Origin: Qipengyuania qiaonensis
Lineage (GTDB): Bacteria > Pseudomonadota > Alphaproteobacteria > Sphingomonadales > Sphingomonadaceae
Assembly (NCBI RefSeq): GCF_019711515.1
Contig: NZ_JAIGNO010000003.1
Span: forward strand, 310,001-374,000
Direction of reading: 5' to 3'
DNA length: 64,000 bases
In this document: positions 42,967 to 53,712 of the stretch, piece by piece
Numbering within the stretch: the first letter of the stretch is position 1
Layout: every line of letters starts with the position of its first letter
Translations under genes and position numbers: made by a program
Notes under the pieces: model-generated
The model's database searches: none
What the model was told of the DNA's origin: nothing
The model's input: only the letters and a program-made list of their open reading frames with translations

Positions 42967-43902
42967 ATGAAAATCATGGCCGCAAATTCGAACCTGCCGC
43001 TCGCCCGCGCGATCGCAGGCTATCTCGAAATGCCGCTGGTCGACGCGCAGGTACGCCGCTTCGCCGATGAAGAAATCTTCGTCGAGATCCACGAGAACGT
43101 CCGTGGCGAGGACGTCTTCGTCGTCCAGTCGACCAGCTATCCGGCGAACGATAATCTCATGGAATTGCTGATTTGCATCGATGCGCTGAAACGCGCGTCT
43201 GCGCGGCGGATCACGGCGGTCGTGCCCTATTTCGGCTATGCTCGCCAGGACCGGAAGCCCGGTCCGCGTACGCCGATCTCGGCCAAGCTGGTCGCCAATC
43301 TGATCACCGAGGCGGGCGCCGACCGCGTCCTCGCCGTCGATCTGCATGCCGGACAGATTCAGGGATTTTTCGATATCCCGACCGACAACCTTTTCGCCGC
43401 CCCGGTCATGGCGGCCGACATCCAGGCGCGCTACGGCGATCAGGACCTGATGGTCGTATCGCCCGACGTAGGTGGCGTGGTGCGCGCCCGCGCGCTGGCC
43501 AAGCGGCTGGATAATGCCCCGCTGGCCATCGTCGACAAGCGCCGCGACCGTCCCGGCGAGAGCGAGGTGATGAACATCATCGGCGACGTGTCGGGCCGCC
43601 ACTGCATCCTGATCGACGATATCGTCGATTCCGGCGGCACGCTGTGCAATGCGGCGCAGGCGTTGCTGGACCAGGGTGCCGCTTCGGTCGCGGCTTACAT
43701 CACCCATGGCGTCCTCTCCGGCGGCGCAGTGGCCCGGGTCGACGGTTCCGCGCTCAAGGAACTCGTGATCACGGATTCGATCCGTCCGACAGACGACGCC
43801 CGGGATTCGCAGCACATCCGCATCCTGACCATCGCCCCTCTGATCGGCGAGGCGGTTCGGCGGATTGCCGACGAGAGTTCGGTCAGCTCTCTTTTCGACT
43901 GA
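42967..43902 (+). CDS. prs: Ribose-phosphate pyrophosphokinase
   Basis: A 311-residue enzyme making PRPP from ribose 5-phosphate and ATP. Marks: [49 protein letters not shown] and the PRPP loop [16 protein letters not shown]. The product feeds purE/purK, apt and histidine synthesis genes seen in this window. Its 3' end overlaps the convergent AraC-type gene by 20 bp. Confidence 0.97.
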   Translation: MKIMAANSNLPLARAIAGYLEMPLVDAQVRRFADEEIFVEIHENVRGEDVFVVQSTSYPANDNLMELLICIDALKRASARRITAVVPYFGYARQDRKPGPRTPISAKLVANLITEAGADRVLAVDLHAGQIQGFFDIPTDNLFAAPVMAADIQARYGDQDLMVVSPDVGGVVRARALAKRLDNAPLAIVDKRRDRPGESEVMNIIGDVSGRHCILIDDIVDSGGTLCNAAQALLDQGAASVAAYITHGVLSGGAVARVDGSALKELVITDSIRPTDDARDSQHIRILTIAPLIGEAVRRIADESSVSSLFD

Positions 43903-44902
43903 GCGAATGCGGCTCGGCATGGGGGTCGCGCCACGGGCGGGGATCGTCGCTGGCGAGACGTGCGAGGACTTCGAGGCGCCGCGACTGCCGGATTTCCATG
44001 GTAATCAGCAGCAGGGGGTGATGTCCCTTTTGCAAGCGTCCGGGCGTTGTATCGAGCAATTTCCGCAGTTCGCGCGTGACATGCGACTGGTCGAAATAGC
44101 GTAGCCGGATTTCGGCTTCTTCCTCGTCCGCAATCACATTCAGCAATACCGCGGCCATATCCAGTGCCCGCGCACGGCGCATCGCGAATCGGGGAGTCAC
44201 GCCCCAGTTCTTCCGGATCACTCGCTCGAGCGTTCGCCGGGCAATACCCCTCGATTTGGCGAAGTCGACTAGCGGGGCTCCGGGGTCCGTCAGACACAGT
44301 TGTTCGAATTCGGCAAGCAGTGGATCGGGCGGCGCCCGTGTGTCCCCACTGCTGATATCGAGCAGTTCCCGCTCCGCAGCGTCGAGCCAGGCTCGCGCAT
44401 CATTGTCCGGCGCAAATCCTTCCGGCGGAAAGGGCGAGCGCGTGAACGGATCGAACGGCAGAATGCGATCCAGTGTCTCTTGGATCGGCGGCAGGTCGAG
44501 GCCGATCGTGCCGCCAGGAGCGAAATTGATCGAGACGACCTTGAAGGATCCGTGTGCGGTGAGCCGCATGAGCCGCGTGCAGGGACCGAAATACAACGCG
44601 ATACCCCTGTCGCCCGGTTCGAAGACTTGCGATCCGTCGGCGGTTTCGGCCGTCCAGCGCGACCCGTATATCATCCTCAGAATAGGCTGCTCGCCGAACG
44701 TGCCGCATTCGATCGTCTGACCTTCTGGCAGAACCACGGAGGTTACGCCGATGCGCGCCACCCACGGCTGCAACGCAGCACAGGGTGCACGGTTATAGGC
44801 GAGCGGCAGCCCTTCCGGAGTGGACCCGGTGGCAGATTTCATGACAGGCGACGATTTGTCGCCCCGGCCTTTGTTAGGCCGACGTCGTTCAGACTTCGAC
44901 AA
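43883..44902 (-). CDS. AraC-type transcriptional regulator
   Basis: 339 residues. A sensor-like N-terminal domain of unknown ligand is followed by a C-terminal HTH of the AraC type (about 210-305: [34 protein letters not shown] and [22 protein letters not shown]). A TTG at 44902 is the likely start with GGAGG 13 bp upstream; ATG at 44842 is the alternative. It is divergent from hisN, so one intergenic space of 96 bp may serve both. Confidence 0.88.
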   Translation of the reverse strand: MSKSERRRPNKGRGDKSSPVMKSATGSTPEGLPLAYNRAPCAALQPWVARIGVTSVVLPEGQTIECGTFGEQPILRMIYGSRWTAETADGSQVFEPGDRGIALYFGPCTRLMRLTAHGSFKVVSINFAPGGTIGLDLPPIQETLDRILPFDPFTRSPFPPEGFAPDNDARAWLDAAERELLDISSGDTRAPPDPLLAEFEQLCLTDPGAPLVDFAKSRGIARRTLERVIRKNWGVTPRFAMRRARALDMAAVLLNVIADEEEAEIRLRYFDQSHVTRELRKLLDTTPGRLQKGHHPLLLITMEIRQSRRLEVLARLASDDPRPWRDPHAEPHSLSRKES

Positions 44903-44998
44903 AGTGATTGTTTTTCCTCCGAAGCGACCCGAAGGGCAATCACGTCATCTTTCTAACCGCACCTTGACGGTGCCGCACATGAAGTCAAATGCACTCTG

Positions 44999-45772
44999 AT
45001 GCAAAGTAGTTCCGATATAGCGCTCGCCAATCGTCTCGCCCAAGCTGCAGGGGAGGCCATCCGCCCGCTGTTCCGGGGCGAATGGTCGCAAGAGCAGAAA
45101 GCCGATCGCAGCTTCGTGACCGAGGCCGATCGTGCCGCCGAAGCAGCCATGCGCGCGATCCTCGAAAGCGAACGCGCCGATGACGGGATCATCGGCGAGG
45201 AATACGGCACCCGCAACGAAGGGTCGGCAAGGCAATGGGTGCTCGATCCGATCGACGGTACGACAAGCTTCATCGCCGGGCGGCCGATCTTCGGTACGCT
45301 GATCGCGCTGGTCCAGGATGGGTGGCCGGTGCTGGGCGTGATCGACCAACCCATAACGCAAGAGCGCTGGGTCGGGCAGATCGGCAATGGCACGACCTTC
45401 AACGGCAAGCCAGCGCATGTCGCGGCGTGCAAGGACCTGTCGGACGCGGTGCTCGGCACAACCACTCCGCACCAGTTTTCGGGCGACGATGTCGATGCCT
45501 TCATGGGCGTGGCCAAGGCGGTGGCCGAACGCAAGATCATCTACGGCGGCGATTGCTACAATTACGGACTGGTCGCGAGCGGACATGTCGATGTGGTGAT
45601 CGAGGCCGGTCTCAAGCTGCATGACTATGCCGCGCTGGTCCCGGTGGTCGAAGGCGCGGGCGGCGTGATGAGCGACTGGCTGGGCAACCCGCTAGACGCC
45701 GGCAGCGACGGTCGGGTGATCGCGCTGGGCGATGCGGCCCGGCTCGAGGATGTGCTCGAGGCTATGGGGTGA
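44999..45772 (+). CDS. hisN: Inositol-monophosphatase-family phosphatase, histidinol-phosphatase type
   Basis: 257 residues of the lithium-sensitive phosphatase fold. Metal ligands lie in GEEYG and in VLDPIDGTTSF; the C-terminal part GLKLHDYAALVPVVEGAGG completes the site. It resembles the HisN-type enzyme of histidine synthesis in actinobacteria and alphaproteobacteria; inositol phosphatase activity is the alternative. It overlaps the next gene by GTGA. Confidence 0.88.
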   Translation: MQSSSDIALANRLAQAAGEAIRPLFRGEWSQEQKADRSFVTEADRAAEAAMRAILESERADDGIIGEEYGTRNEGSARQWVLDPIDGTTSFIAGRPIFGTLIALVQDGWPVLGVIDQPITQERWVGQIGNGTTFNGKPAHVAACKDLSDAVLGTTTPHQFSGDDVDAFMGVAKAVAERKIIYGGDCYNYGLVASGHVDVVIEAGLKLHDYAALVPVVEGAGGVMSDWLGNPLDAGSDGRVIALGDAARLEDVLEAMG

Positions 45773-46509
45773 GCTCCCCGCTCTCCGGCAGGACCGCCCT
45801 CGTTACGGGGGCGGCGCGTGGATTGGGTTTCGAAATCGCGCAGCGGCTCGTTGCCGATGGTGCGACGGTGTGGCTCAACGGGCGCGACCGCGCGGCGCTC
45901 GAGAACGCGGCCGGGCGAATCGGCGGCGGTGTGCGGGTGCTGGCCTTCGATATCGGCGACGATCGAGCGAGCGAAGCGGCTTTCGAACGGCTGGCGCAAG
46001 ACGGCCTCGACATTCTGGTCAACAATGTGGGCCAGCGCGACCGGCGTCCGCTCGACCAGCTGACGCGCGAGGACATGGTTGCGATGCTCGCCATCAATCT
46101 CGTCGCGCCTTTCGACCTTGCCCGCCGCGCAGTGCCGTTGATGCAGGCGCGGGGTTTCGGGCGGATCGTCAATATCACCTCGATCGCCGCCGATATTGCG
46201 CGCGGCGATGCACTCTACACCGCCAGCAAAGGCGGTCTGGCAGCATTGACCCGCGCATTGGCAGCGGAACTCGGCCCGACCGGCATTACCGTCAACGCGG
46301 TCTCGCCGGGCTATTTCGCGACTGAAGCGAACGGGGAAATGGCCGCAGATCCGGGTATCGCGCAGCACCTCGCCCGGAGGACGTCGCTCGGCCGCTGGGG
46401 CGAGCCGGGCGAGATCGCCGGTGCGGTTGCCTTCCTCGCCTCGCCCGAGGCGAGCTACATAACCGGCCATACACTGGCCGTCGATGGCGGCTATCTCACC
46501 CACTTCTGA
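45769..46509 (+). CDS. SDR-family oxidoreductase
   Basis: 246 residues, a classical SDR: TGAARGLG coenzyme loop (11-18 region), NNVGQ motif, and catalytic Ser in NITSIAAD with YTASK. The ending FLASPEASYITGHTLAVDGGYLTHF resembles gluconate 5-dehydrogenase and FabG-like enzymes; the substrate is unknown. GTG start at 45769 overlaps the hisN stop. Confidence 0.92.
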   Translation: MSSPLSGRTALVTGAARGLGFEIAQRLVADGATVWLNGRDRAALENAAGRIGGGVRVLAFDIGDDRASEAAFERLAQDGLDILVNNVGQRDRRPLDQLTREDMVAMLAINLVAPFDLARRAVPLMQARGFGRIVNITSIAADIARGDALYTASKGGLAALTRALAAELGPTGITVNAVSPGYFATEANGEMAADPGIAQHLARRTSLGRWGEPGEIAGAVAFLASPEASYITGHTLAVDGGYLTHF

Positions 46510-46627
46510 CTTGCTTTTGTGAAGAGAACCGCTAAGTGCGCGCCCTTCACCGACACGTGATTCACCGCCGGTCTGGCCGAAAGGGCTGCCAGGGCTGGCG
46601 CGACGTGTCTCTGTCAAGGAGATGAAA

Positions 46628-46831
46628 ATGCCCAAGCTGAAGACCAAGAGCGGTGTGAAGAAGCGCTTCAAGATCACCGCAACCGGCAAGGTCAAGCACG
46701 GTGTGGCCGGCAAGCGTCACCGTCTGATCAGCCACAATGCGAAGTATATTCGCCAGAACCGCGGCACCACCGTCCTGTCGGAAGCCGACAGCAAAACGGT
46801 GAAAAAGTGGGCCCCCTACGGCCTCGACTGA
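46628..46831 (+). CDS. rpmI: 50S ribosomal protein L35
   Basis: 67 residues, strongly basic, beginning [15 protein letters not shown] as in all L35 proteins. Start at ATG 46628, with AAGGAG 6 bp upstream; the ATG two codons earlier is too close to the ribosome site. rplT follows 23 bp on. infC, usually upstream, is not present here. Confidence 0.97.
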   Translation: MPKLKTKSGVKKRFKITATGKVKHGVAGKRHRLISHNAKYIRQNRGTTVLSEADSKTVKKWAPYGLD

Positions 46832-46854
46832 GCGCGAACTAAGGAGAATACGAA

Positions 46855-47214
46855 ATGCCTCGCATCAAACGCGGCGTCACCACGCGCCAGAAGCACAAGC
46901 GGATTCTTGATCAGGCGAAGGGCTATCGCGGCCGTCGCAAGAATACCATCCGCATCGCCCGCCAGGCCGTCGAGAAGGCCGGCCAATACGCTTACCGCGA
47001 TCGCAAGATCAAGAAGCGCAGTTTCCGCGCGCTCTGGATCCAGCGTATCAACGCTGCGGTTCGCGCCGAAGGTCTGACCTATTCGCAGTTCATGCACGGG
47101 ACGAAGCTCGCCGGCATCGAGCTCGATCGCAAGGTCATGGCCGACCTCGCCATGAACGAAGCCGGTGCATTCAAGGCGATCATCGAGCAGGCGAAGAAGG
47201 CTCTGCCCGCCTAA
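46855..47214 (+). CDS. rplT: 50S ribosomal protein L20
   Basis: 119 residues, strongly basic N-terminus ([18 protein letters not shown]) that threads into 23S rRNA, and the conserved [11 protein letters not shown] core. In many bacteria L20 represses its own operon by binding the leader RNA; no such structure was verified here. A terminator hairpin lies at 47239-47266. Confidence 0.98.
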   Translation: MPRIKRGVTTRQKHKRILDQAKGYRGRRKNTIRIARQAVEKAGQYAYRDRKIKKRSFRALWIQRINAAVRAEGLTYSQFMHGTKLAGIELDRKVMADLAMNEAGAFKAIIEQAKKALPA

Positions 47215-47238
47215 GCCACTGCTTAACCGAATCTTTCT

Positions 47239-47266
47239 GAAGGGCGCTCCGCGAGGGGCGCCCTTC
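47239..47266 (+). terminator. Terminator after rpmI-rplT
   Basis: GAAGGGCGC (47239-47247) pairs perfectly with GCGCCCTTC (47258-47266) around a 10-base loop, followed by TGCATTGG. It separates rplT from the AraC-type gene. Confidence 0.75.
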
Positions 47267-47333
47267 TGCATTGGGGCTGCTTGTCGCGAGGTTACAACCG
47301 TCTATACTGCGGCTCTGCAGTCGGAGGAGGCGA

Positions 47334-48206
47334 TTGACAGCTCACGACGCCATCAATGTGCGTTTTTTTGCGCCGCCAGCCGATCTGGCTGCCTGCTTCA
47401 CCAGTTTCTATCGGCTTGAGGTCGACCTGCCGGAAGGCGAAGTTCTCGAAGACTGGTTGCAGCCGGAATGGGCAAATCTCCGCTTTTTCGCCGGCAATCC
47501 GCCGATGGCCGATTTTACCGATGGCCGACCATCCAGCGAAGTCAGATTTCAGGCGACGGGCCCCAGTTCCGGCCCCGCTCATTTCAGGATCGGCCGCACC
47601 CGGATGTGGGGCATCGGGCTGTTTCCGCTCGGGTGGGCGCGCTACGTCGGATTGAACGCCAGCGAGCATGTCAACATCGTCGTCGATGGCGAGCGGAGCC
47701 CCGTTTTCGCGCAGTTCGCGCCGTTGTGTGGGAAACTGTGCACGCGCGAACATTCGGATAAAAGGCAGTTCGCCTGGCTTGCCGAGTTTTTTCGCGCGCT
47801 TGCCCCTCCGCCGCGCGATGGCGCTCGTATCCAGAAGATCCACGAGATCATGGTCGATCCCCACCTTATGCTGGTCGGGGAGTTCGCTTATCGATGCGGC
47901 TTGTCGAAGCGCACGCTCGAGCGTGTTTGTCTGCGCCACTTCGGGTTCCCGCCGCGTTTGTTGCTGCGACGGCAGAGGCTGATGCGCAGCCTTGCCGCCT
48001 TCATGCTCGAACCGCGGGCGAACTGGTCCGAAGTGATCGATCGGCATTACCACGATCAATCGCATTTCGTTCACGAGTTCCACGCCTTCATGCGCTGTTC
48101 TCCCAGCGAGTATGCGGCCAAGCCGCATCCCGTGCTCAGCGCCTTCATGGCCGAACGCAAGCGGGTGTGGGGTTCGCCGGTGCAGGCACTCGATAAACCC
48201 AAATAG
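47334..48206 (+). CDS. AraC-type transcriptional regulator (first of tandem pair)
   Basis: 290 residues. The N-terminal domain has the pattern FYRLEVDLPEGEVLEDWLQPEWANLRF and MWGIGLFPLGWARY. The C-terminal AraC HTH (about 190-280) reads FAYRCGLSKRTLERVCLRHFGFPPRLLLRRQRLMRSL. It starts with TTG at 47334 right after GGAGGAGG. It is clearly homologous to the next gene. The pair is placed between rplT and pheS, which are adjacent in many bacteria. Effector and targets unknown. Confidence 0.88.
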   Translation: MTAHDAINVRFFAPPADLAACFTSFYRLEVDLPEGEVLEDWLQPEWANLRFFAGNPPMADFTDGRPSSEVRFQATGPSSGPAHFRIGRTRMWGIGLFPLGWARYVGLNASEHVNIVVDGERSPVFAQFAPLCGKLCTREHSDKRQFAWLAEFFRALAPPPRDGARIQKIHEIMVDPHLMLVGEFAYRCGLSKRTLERVCLRHFGFPPRLLLRRQRLMRSLAAFMLEPRANWSEVIDRHYHDQSHFVHEFHAFMRCSPSEYAAKPHPVLSAFMAERKRVWGSPVQALDKPK

Positions 48207-48497
48207 GTTTGGGATTCGGATGGAAGTTGCTACCCGACAGCCACAGATGGGATTGTGATAAGCGAAGCGGGGCATGCGGTTCATGGTCACGTCGCCGAGC
48301 GCCTATGCAAAACTTCCGCATTCCGTCCTCGCCGCGGCGGCACATGCCCGCATGGCGATAGCGGGCGAGGCAATGCAGGTGCTTCACCGGCCCGAGGCCC
48401 GTTAGTCTGTCTTCGCCCGGGCCAACAACCGGGCTGGACAGGAAAAATGTTGCAATTCAAAGCCGTTAACCATTAGATCGCGCTTTGGGGGAGCGCG

Positions 48498-49406
48498 GTG
48501 ACGACATCGCTGGTAGAGTTTAGCGATTACGAGGCGAATGGTTTGCGATTGCAGCTGGCCGGACCGCCCGACGATCTGGCGCCGTATCTGTCCGCCTATT
48601 ACCGGACGGAGGTGGAAGAGGGTGTCGAGATCGAGGATTGGCTGCCTCCGGAAGAAGCGAATCTCAGGACGGGGTCTGCGACAGTCTACAAGGCGGCGAT
48701 CGGGGGCGACGCCGTAATCGACGTCCCGCCCGGAGTGATTTCCGGGCCGACGGACCGGGTGACCTATTTGCGCATAGGCGGCGGCAAGTTCTGGGGTATC
48801 GGGTTGACGCCCGCCGGCTGGGCCCGCTTTATCCGCTTGCCGGCCAGCGACATGGCGAACCGCATCACCGACATCGCCGGCTCCGCGGCACACGGGTCGC
48901 TGCAGGCGATGCTCGATGCTTTGCGCGAAGATGGCGATGATGTTCAGGCATCGGCGCGGCTTATTAACGAGACGTTTCGTGCGCTCCCAGGCAACGGTCT
49001 CGACTCCGAAAGCGCGATCCGCGCCGTCCATCTCGGTTTTCTGTCGGAAGACGCGTCTTCGGTGGCATCGATCGCCGAAATGGCGGGCATGAAACCGCGC
49101 ACTTTCGAGCGTTTCTGCAAGCGACATTTCGGCTTCGCACCCAGTGCGTTGCTCAGGCGACAGAGATTTTTGCGCAGTCTCGGCAAGTATATGCTCGATC
49201 CATCGATGCGCTGGATCGGTTCGCTCGACACGCACTACTGGGATCAGGCGCATTTCATCCGCGAGTTTCGCGCGACGATGAATATGAAGCCAAGCGAATT
49301 TGCGGCACTGCCCCATCCAATCTCCGGAGCTGCGGTCCGACTGACGAGCATGCGCGCGGGCGTCACGATGCAGGCCCTCTATCACCCCGACCGTTCGCGC
49401 AACTAG
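48498..49406 (+). CDS. AraC-type transcriptional regulator (second of tandem pair)
   Basis: 302 residues. It shares with the preceding regulator the N-terminal pattern YYRTEVEEGVEIEDWLPPEEANLR and FWGIGLTPAGWARFI, and the HTH segment MKPRTFERFCKRHFGFAPSALLRRQRFLRSL. GTG start at 48498 with GGGGAG upstream. The 291-bp gap to the first copy holds no gene. The two are paralogues, probably from an old duplication. Targets unknown; pheS begins 78 bp on. Confidence 0.88.
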   Translation: MTTSLVEFSDYEANGLRLQLAGPPDDLAPYLSAYYRTEVEEGVEIEDWLPPEEANLRTGSATVYKAAIGGDAVIDVPPGVISGPTDRVTYLRIGGGKFWGIGLTPAGWARFIRLPASDMANRITDIAGSAAHGSLQAMLDALREDGDDVQASARLINETFRALPGNGLDSESAIRAVHLGFLSEDASSVASIAEMAGMKPRTFERFCKRHFGFAPSALLRRQRFLRSLGKYMLDPSMRWIGSLDTHYWDQAHFIREFRATMNMKPSEFAALPHPISGAAVRLTSMRAGVTMQALYHPDRSRN

Positions 49407-49484
49407 GAAACTGGGCTTTAGCATTTCTCCACATGCCGCTAGGGGCGGCGGACGCATAGTTCCGACACTTCCAAGCAAGATCCG

Positions 49485-50606
49485 ATGACCGACCTCGACC
49501 AACTCAAGACCGATGCGCTGACGCAGATCGAAAACGCTCCCGATGCAGCGGCGCTCGAAGCGCTGCGGATCGAATTTCTGGGCAAGCAGGGATCGATCTC
49601 GGGACTCATGAAAACGCTGGGCAAGATGGCGCCCGAAGAACGGCAGGTGCAGGGCCCGCTGCTGAACGGCCTGCGCAGCGCCACCGCCGATGCCATTGCC
49701 GCGCGCAAGGAAGCATTTGAAAATGAAGAGCTTGAAGCGCGACTGGCATCGGAGACTCTCGATCTCACCCTGCCAGCGCCGGATGTGCCGCAGGGCTCGG
49801 TCCACCCTGTCAGCCAGGTGATGGACGAACTCGCTGAAATCTTTGCGGATCTCGGCTTCTCGGTCGCCACAGGTCCCGAGATCGAGGACGACTGGCACAA
49901 TTTCACCGCGCTCAACATGGCCGAAACGCATCCCGCGCGCGCCATGCACGATACCTTCTATTTCCTGCAAGATCGTGCGGATCAGACGCTTGATAACGCG
50001 CCGAACACACGCATGCTGCTGCGGACGCATACCTCGCCGGTGCAGATCAGATCGTTAGTCGAACATGGTGCGCCGATCCGCATCATCGCCCCGGGCCGGG
50101 TCTATCGCAGCGACAGCGATGCGACCCACACGCCGATGTTCCACCAGGTCGAAGGCCTGGTGATCGACCGCGCGATCCATCTCGGCCATCTCAAGTGGAC
50201 GCTGGAGACCTTCCTCAAGGCCTTCTTCGAGCGCGAGGATATCGTGCTGCGCCTGCGGCCGAGCTATTTTCCCTTCACCGAACCGTCGGTCGAGGTCGAT
50301 GTGGGCTGGCAGGATGTAGATGGCCGCCGCGTGCTCGGCGGTGATGGCGATGCGCCGGGCCATGGCTGGATGGAGCTGCTGGGCAGTGGCATGGTCAATC
50401 GCCGCGTGATCGCATTCGCGGGTCTCGATCCGGACGAGTGGCAGGGCTTCGCTTTCGGCGTCGGCGTCGATCGCCTTGCCATGCTCAAATACGGCATGGA
50501 CGATCTGCGCGCCTTCTTCGACGGCGATCGCCGCTGGCTCTCGCATTACGGCTTCTCGCCCTTCGACCAGCCGACGCTCAGCGCCGGGGTGGGAGCACGC
50601 GCATGA
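49485..50606 (+). CDS. pheS: Phenylalanyl-tRNA synthetase alpha subunit
   Basis: 373 residues, the catalytic class II subunit. An N-terminal coiled-coil arm (1-85) is followed by the catalytic core with motif 2 ([21 protein letters not shown]) and motif 3 ([22 protein letters not shown]). It works as an alpha2-beta2 tetramer with PheT, whose ATG overlaps its stop (ATGA). Confidence 0.98.
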   Translation: MTDLDQLKTDALTQIENAPDAAALEALRIEFLGKQGSISGLMKTLGKMAPEERQVQGPLLNGLRSATADAIAARKEAFENEELEARLASETLDLTLPAPDVPQGSVHPVSQVMDELAEIFADLGFSVATGPEIEDDWHNFTALNMAETHPARAMHDTFYFLQDRADQTLDNAPNTRMLLRTHTSPVQIRSLVEHGAPIRIIAPGRVYRSDSDATHTPMFHQVEGLVIDRAIHLGHLKWTLETFLKAFFEREDIVLRLRPSYFPFTEPSVEVDVGWQDVDGRRVLGGDGDAPGHGWMELLGSGMVNRRVIAFAGLDPDEWQGFAFGVGVDRLAMLKYGMDDLRAFFDGDRRWLSHYGFSPFDQPTLSAGVGARA

Positions 50607-52972
50607 AGTTCTCGCTCAACTGGCTCAAGGTGTATCTCACGACCGAGGCGGACGCTGCGACGATCGCTGCGACGCTCAACGCCATCGGCCACGAGGTGGA
50701 GGGGATCGACGATCCGGCGGAACGGTTCGCGGGCTTCCGCATCGCCGAAGTGCTGACCGCCGCGCCCCATCCCGATGCCGACAAGCTGCAGGTGCTGACG
50801 GTCGACACCGGAGAGGGCGAACCGCTCCAGGTCGTCTGCGGAGCGCCCAATGCCCGTGCCGGGATGAAGGGTGTGCTCGGCTTGCCCGGCGCGGTGGTCC
50901 CCGCGAATGGCATGGAGCTGCGCAAAAGCGCTATCCGCGGGGTCGAATCCAACGGCATGATGTGTTCCGTCCGCGAACTGGAGCTGGGCGAGGAGCATGA
51001 CGGCATCATCGAGCTTCCGGGCGATGCTCCGGTAGGGACGGATTTTGCCATCTATCGCGGAACCTCGCCCGTGTTCGATGTGGCGATCACGCCCAATCGC
51101 CCGGATTGCATGGGCGTTTACGGCATCGCGCGCGATCTCGCGGCGGCGGGTCTGGGCACGCTGAAGCCGCCGCGCATCGACGCGGTAGAGGGGCGCTTTC
51201 CCTGTCCGGTCGCAATCCGTACCGAGGATCCCGAAGGCTGCCCCGCCTTCTATGGGCGGGTCATTCGCGGCGTGACCAACGGCGCTTCGCCCGAATGGCT
51301 GGCGAATGCGTTGCTCAGCGCCGGGCAGCGCCCGATCAGCGCGATCGTCGACCTGACCAACTTCATGATGCTTTCCTACGGCCGCCCCGCACATGCCTAC
51401 GACCTCGCAAAGCTCACCGGCACGGTGGTCGCCCGCCGCGCGGTCGCAGGCGAGCAGATCGAAGCGCTGAACGAGAAGACCTACACGCTCGACGAAACCA
51501 TGACCGTGATCGCCGACGAGGCAGGCGTGCATGACATCGCCGGGATCATGGGCGGCGAGCATTCATCGGTGACACCCGAGACCAGCGACGTGCTGCTCGA
51601 AATCGCCTATTTCGATCCCGAGCGCATCGGCGTGACGGGCCGCAAGCTCGGGCTTGCCAGCGATGCCCGCACCCGGTTCGAGCGCGGGGTGGATCCGGCT
51701 TTCCTCGACGACGGGCTGGCGCTGCTTTCGGCGCTGATTCTGGAGCTTTGCGGCGGCGAGGCGAGCGATGTGGTGCGCGCGGGTGCTCCACCGAAGGAGC
51801 CGAGGATTGTCACCTTCGATCCGGGGCTCACGCGGCGCCTCGGCGGTGTCGAGGTGGCAGAGGACGAACAGCGGCGCATTCTCGAAGCGCTCGATTTCCG
51901 GGTCGACGAGGCCTGGCAGGTCACCTGTCCGCCGCGCCGCCACGATATCGAAGGTCCGGCCGATCTGGTCGAGGAAGTCGTGCGCATCCACGGCCTCGAC
52001 AAGGTCGAGAGCGTGGCACTGCCGCGCGCGGAGGGCGTCGCCAAGCCCACCGCCACCCCGCTCCAGCTGATGGAGCGCAAGCTGCGCCGCGCAGCAGCGG
52101 CGCGCGGGCTCGACGAGGCGATCACCTGGAGCTTCATCTCCGAGCGCGAGGCCGATCTGGTCGGCGGCGGGCCATGGGTGCTCGACAATCCGATCAGCGA
52201 GGAGATGAAGGTCATGCGTCCCTCATTACTCCCCGGCCTGCTTTCCGCGGCGCGGCGCAACCTCGCGCGCGGTGCATCCTCGCTGCGGCTGTTCGAGATC
52301 GGGCGGCGCTATCTCGCGGATGGCGAGCATCCCTCGCTGGCCTTCGTTCTGGTCGGCGACGAGGCGGAACGCGGCTGGAAGACGGGCAAGCCGCGCACCT
52401 TCGATGCCTACGACGCCAAGGCGCTGGTCCTCGACCTGCTCGCCGCCGCCGGGGCGCCGGTCGGCAATCTCATGGTGATGGGCGAGGCGGGCGAGGTCTA
52501 TCACCCCGGCCAGTCGGCCACGCTGCGGCTCGGCCCCAAGAACCGCATTGCCAGCTTCGGCGCGGTGCACCCTGCGCTGCTCAAGGCTTTCGACATCGAT
52601 GTGCCGGTCATGGCCGGCGGGATCCATCTCGATGCGATCCCGGTCAAAAAGGGTGCACCGAGCTTCGCACGCGCCGCCTATGCCCCGCCCGCATTGCAGG
52701 CGATCGGGCGCGACTTCGCTTTCCTCGTCCCGGCCGATCTCGCCGCCGCCGATCTGGTGCGCGTAGTAAAGGGCGCAGACAAGAAGGCGGTCGTCGATGC
52801 GCGCGTTTTCGACGTGTTCGCGGGGCAGGGTGTGCCCGAAGGCCGGAAATCCGTGGCGTTGGAAGTCACGCTTCAGCCAGGCGAGAAGAGCTTCACCGAT
52901 GTCGAGATCAAGGCGATTTCGGACAAGGTCGTCGCCGCAGCCGCCAAGCAAGGCGCGGAGCTGAGGGGATGA
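50603..52972 (+). CDS. pheT: Phenylalanyl-tRNA synthetase beta subunit
   Basis: 789 residues. Domains in order: N-terminal B1 ([12 protein letters not shown]), OB-fold EMAP-like tRNA-binding region (about 40-150, [13 protein letters not shown]), B3/B4 editing domain (about 210-380, [19 protein letters not shown]), B5 (about 400-475), the core and the C-terminal FDX-ACB anticodon-binding domain (about 695-788, [21 protein letters not shown]). Both ends overlap neighbours by ATGA. Confidence 0.98.
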   Translation: MKFSLNWLKVYLTTEADAATIAATLNAIGHEVEGIDDPAERFAGFRIAEVLTAAPHPDADKLQVLTVDTGEGEPLQVVCGAPNARAGMKGVLGLPGAVVPANGMELRKSAIRGVESNGMMCSVRELELGEEHDGIIELPGDAPVGTDFAIYRGTSPVFDVAITPNRPDCMGVYGIARDLAAAGLGTLKPPRIDAVEGRFPCPVAIRTEDPEGCPAFYGRVIRGVTNGASPEWLANALLSAGQRPISAIVDLTNFMMLSYGRPAHAYDLAKLTGTVVARRAVAGEQIEALNEKTYTLDETMTVIADEAGVHDIAGIMGGEHSSVTPETSDVLLEIAYFDPERIGVTGRKLGLASDARTRFERGVDPAFLDDGLALLSALILELCGGEASDVVRAGAPPKEPRIVTFDPGLTRRLGGVEVAEDEQRRILEALDFRVDEAWQVTCPPRRHDIEGPADLVEEVVRIHGLDKVESVALPRAEGVAKPTATPLQLMERKLRRAAAARGLDEAITWSFISEREADLVGGGPWVLDNPISEEMKVMRPSLLPGLLSAARRNLARGASSLRLFEIGRRYLADGEHPSLAFVLVGDEAERGWKTGKPRTFDAYDAKALVLDLLAAAGAPVGNLMVMGEAGEVYHPGQSATLRLGPKNRIASFGAVHPALLKAFDIDVPVMAGGIHLDAIPVKKGAPSFARAAYAPPALQAIGRDFAFLVPADLAAADLVRVVKGADKKAVVDARVFDVFAGQGVPEGRKSVALEVTLQPGEKSFTDVEIKAISDKVVAAAAKQGAELRG

Positions 52973-53712
52973 AGACCGCTTTCGTAACCGGCGCCACCGC
53001 GGGGATAGGCGAGGCTACCGTTCGCACGCTGGTCGCTGGCGGGTGGCGCTGCGTGGCCACGGGCCGGCGCAATGAACGGCTCGATGCGCTGGTTGCCGAG
53101 CTGGGCGCGGACAAGGTCCACCCTGCCGCGTTCGATGTGCGCGATACCGCCGCGATGGACGATGCCATCGCCGCGCTGCCCGAAGGTTTCGCCGGGATCG
53201 ATTTGCTGGTGAATAATGCCGGGCTGGCGCAGGGCCTGTCACCCGCGCAGGAGGCCAGCCTCGACGACTGGCAGACCATGATCGACACCAATGTCACGGC
53301 CATGGTGGTGCTGACCCGCAAGTTGTTGCCCGTGCTGATCGAACGCAAGGGCGCAATCATCGCCATCGGGTCGGTGGCGGGCAGCTACATTTATCCGGGC
53401 GGCAATGTCTATGCGGGGTCCAAGGCCTTTGCGAACCACTTCACGCTTGCCTTGCGTGCCGATCTGCACGGTACCGGCGTGCGCGTGACCAGCATAGAGC
53501 CGGGCATGGTGGAAACCGAGTTCACACTGGTGCGCACGAACAGCCAGGACGCGAGCGACGATCTCTATCGCGGGGTGAACCCGATGACCGGGCAGGACAT
53601 CGCCGATACGATCAAGTGGATCGCCGAATTGCCGCCGCATCTGAACATCAACCGGTTGGAACTGATGCCGGTGAACCAGGATTTTGCAGGTTTTCGGGTG
53701 GCGCGCGACTGA
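52969..53712 (+). CDS. SDR-family NADP-dependent 3-hydroxy acid dehydrogenase-like (YdfG type)
   Basis: 247 residues, a classical SDR: coenzyme loop TGATAGIG (8-15), LVNNAGLAQG, catalytic GSVAGSYIYPGGNVYAGSK, and IEPGMVETEF. It is closest in style to YdfG, which oxidises serine, allo-threonine and 3-hydroxy acids. It is coupled to pheT by ATGA and to the small membrane protein by TGATG. Confidence 0.92.
   Translation: MKTAFVTGATAGIGEATVRTLVAGGWRCVATGRRNERLDALVAELGADKVHPAAFDVRDTAAMDDAIAALPEGFAGIDLLVNNAGLAQGLSPAQEASLDDWQTMIDTNVTAMVVLTRKLLPVLIERKGAIIAIGSVAGSYIYPGGNVYAGSKAFANHFTLALRADLHGTGVRVTSIEPGMVETEFTLVRTNSQDASDDLYRGVNPMTGQDIADTIKWIAELPPHLNINRLELMPVNQDFAGFRVARD

Noticed and set aside
48402-50030. 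542-codon frame antisense to the second AraC-type gene and pheS
   Set aside because: Overlaps two well-supported genes and shows no domain.
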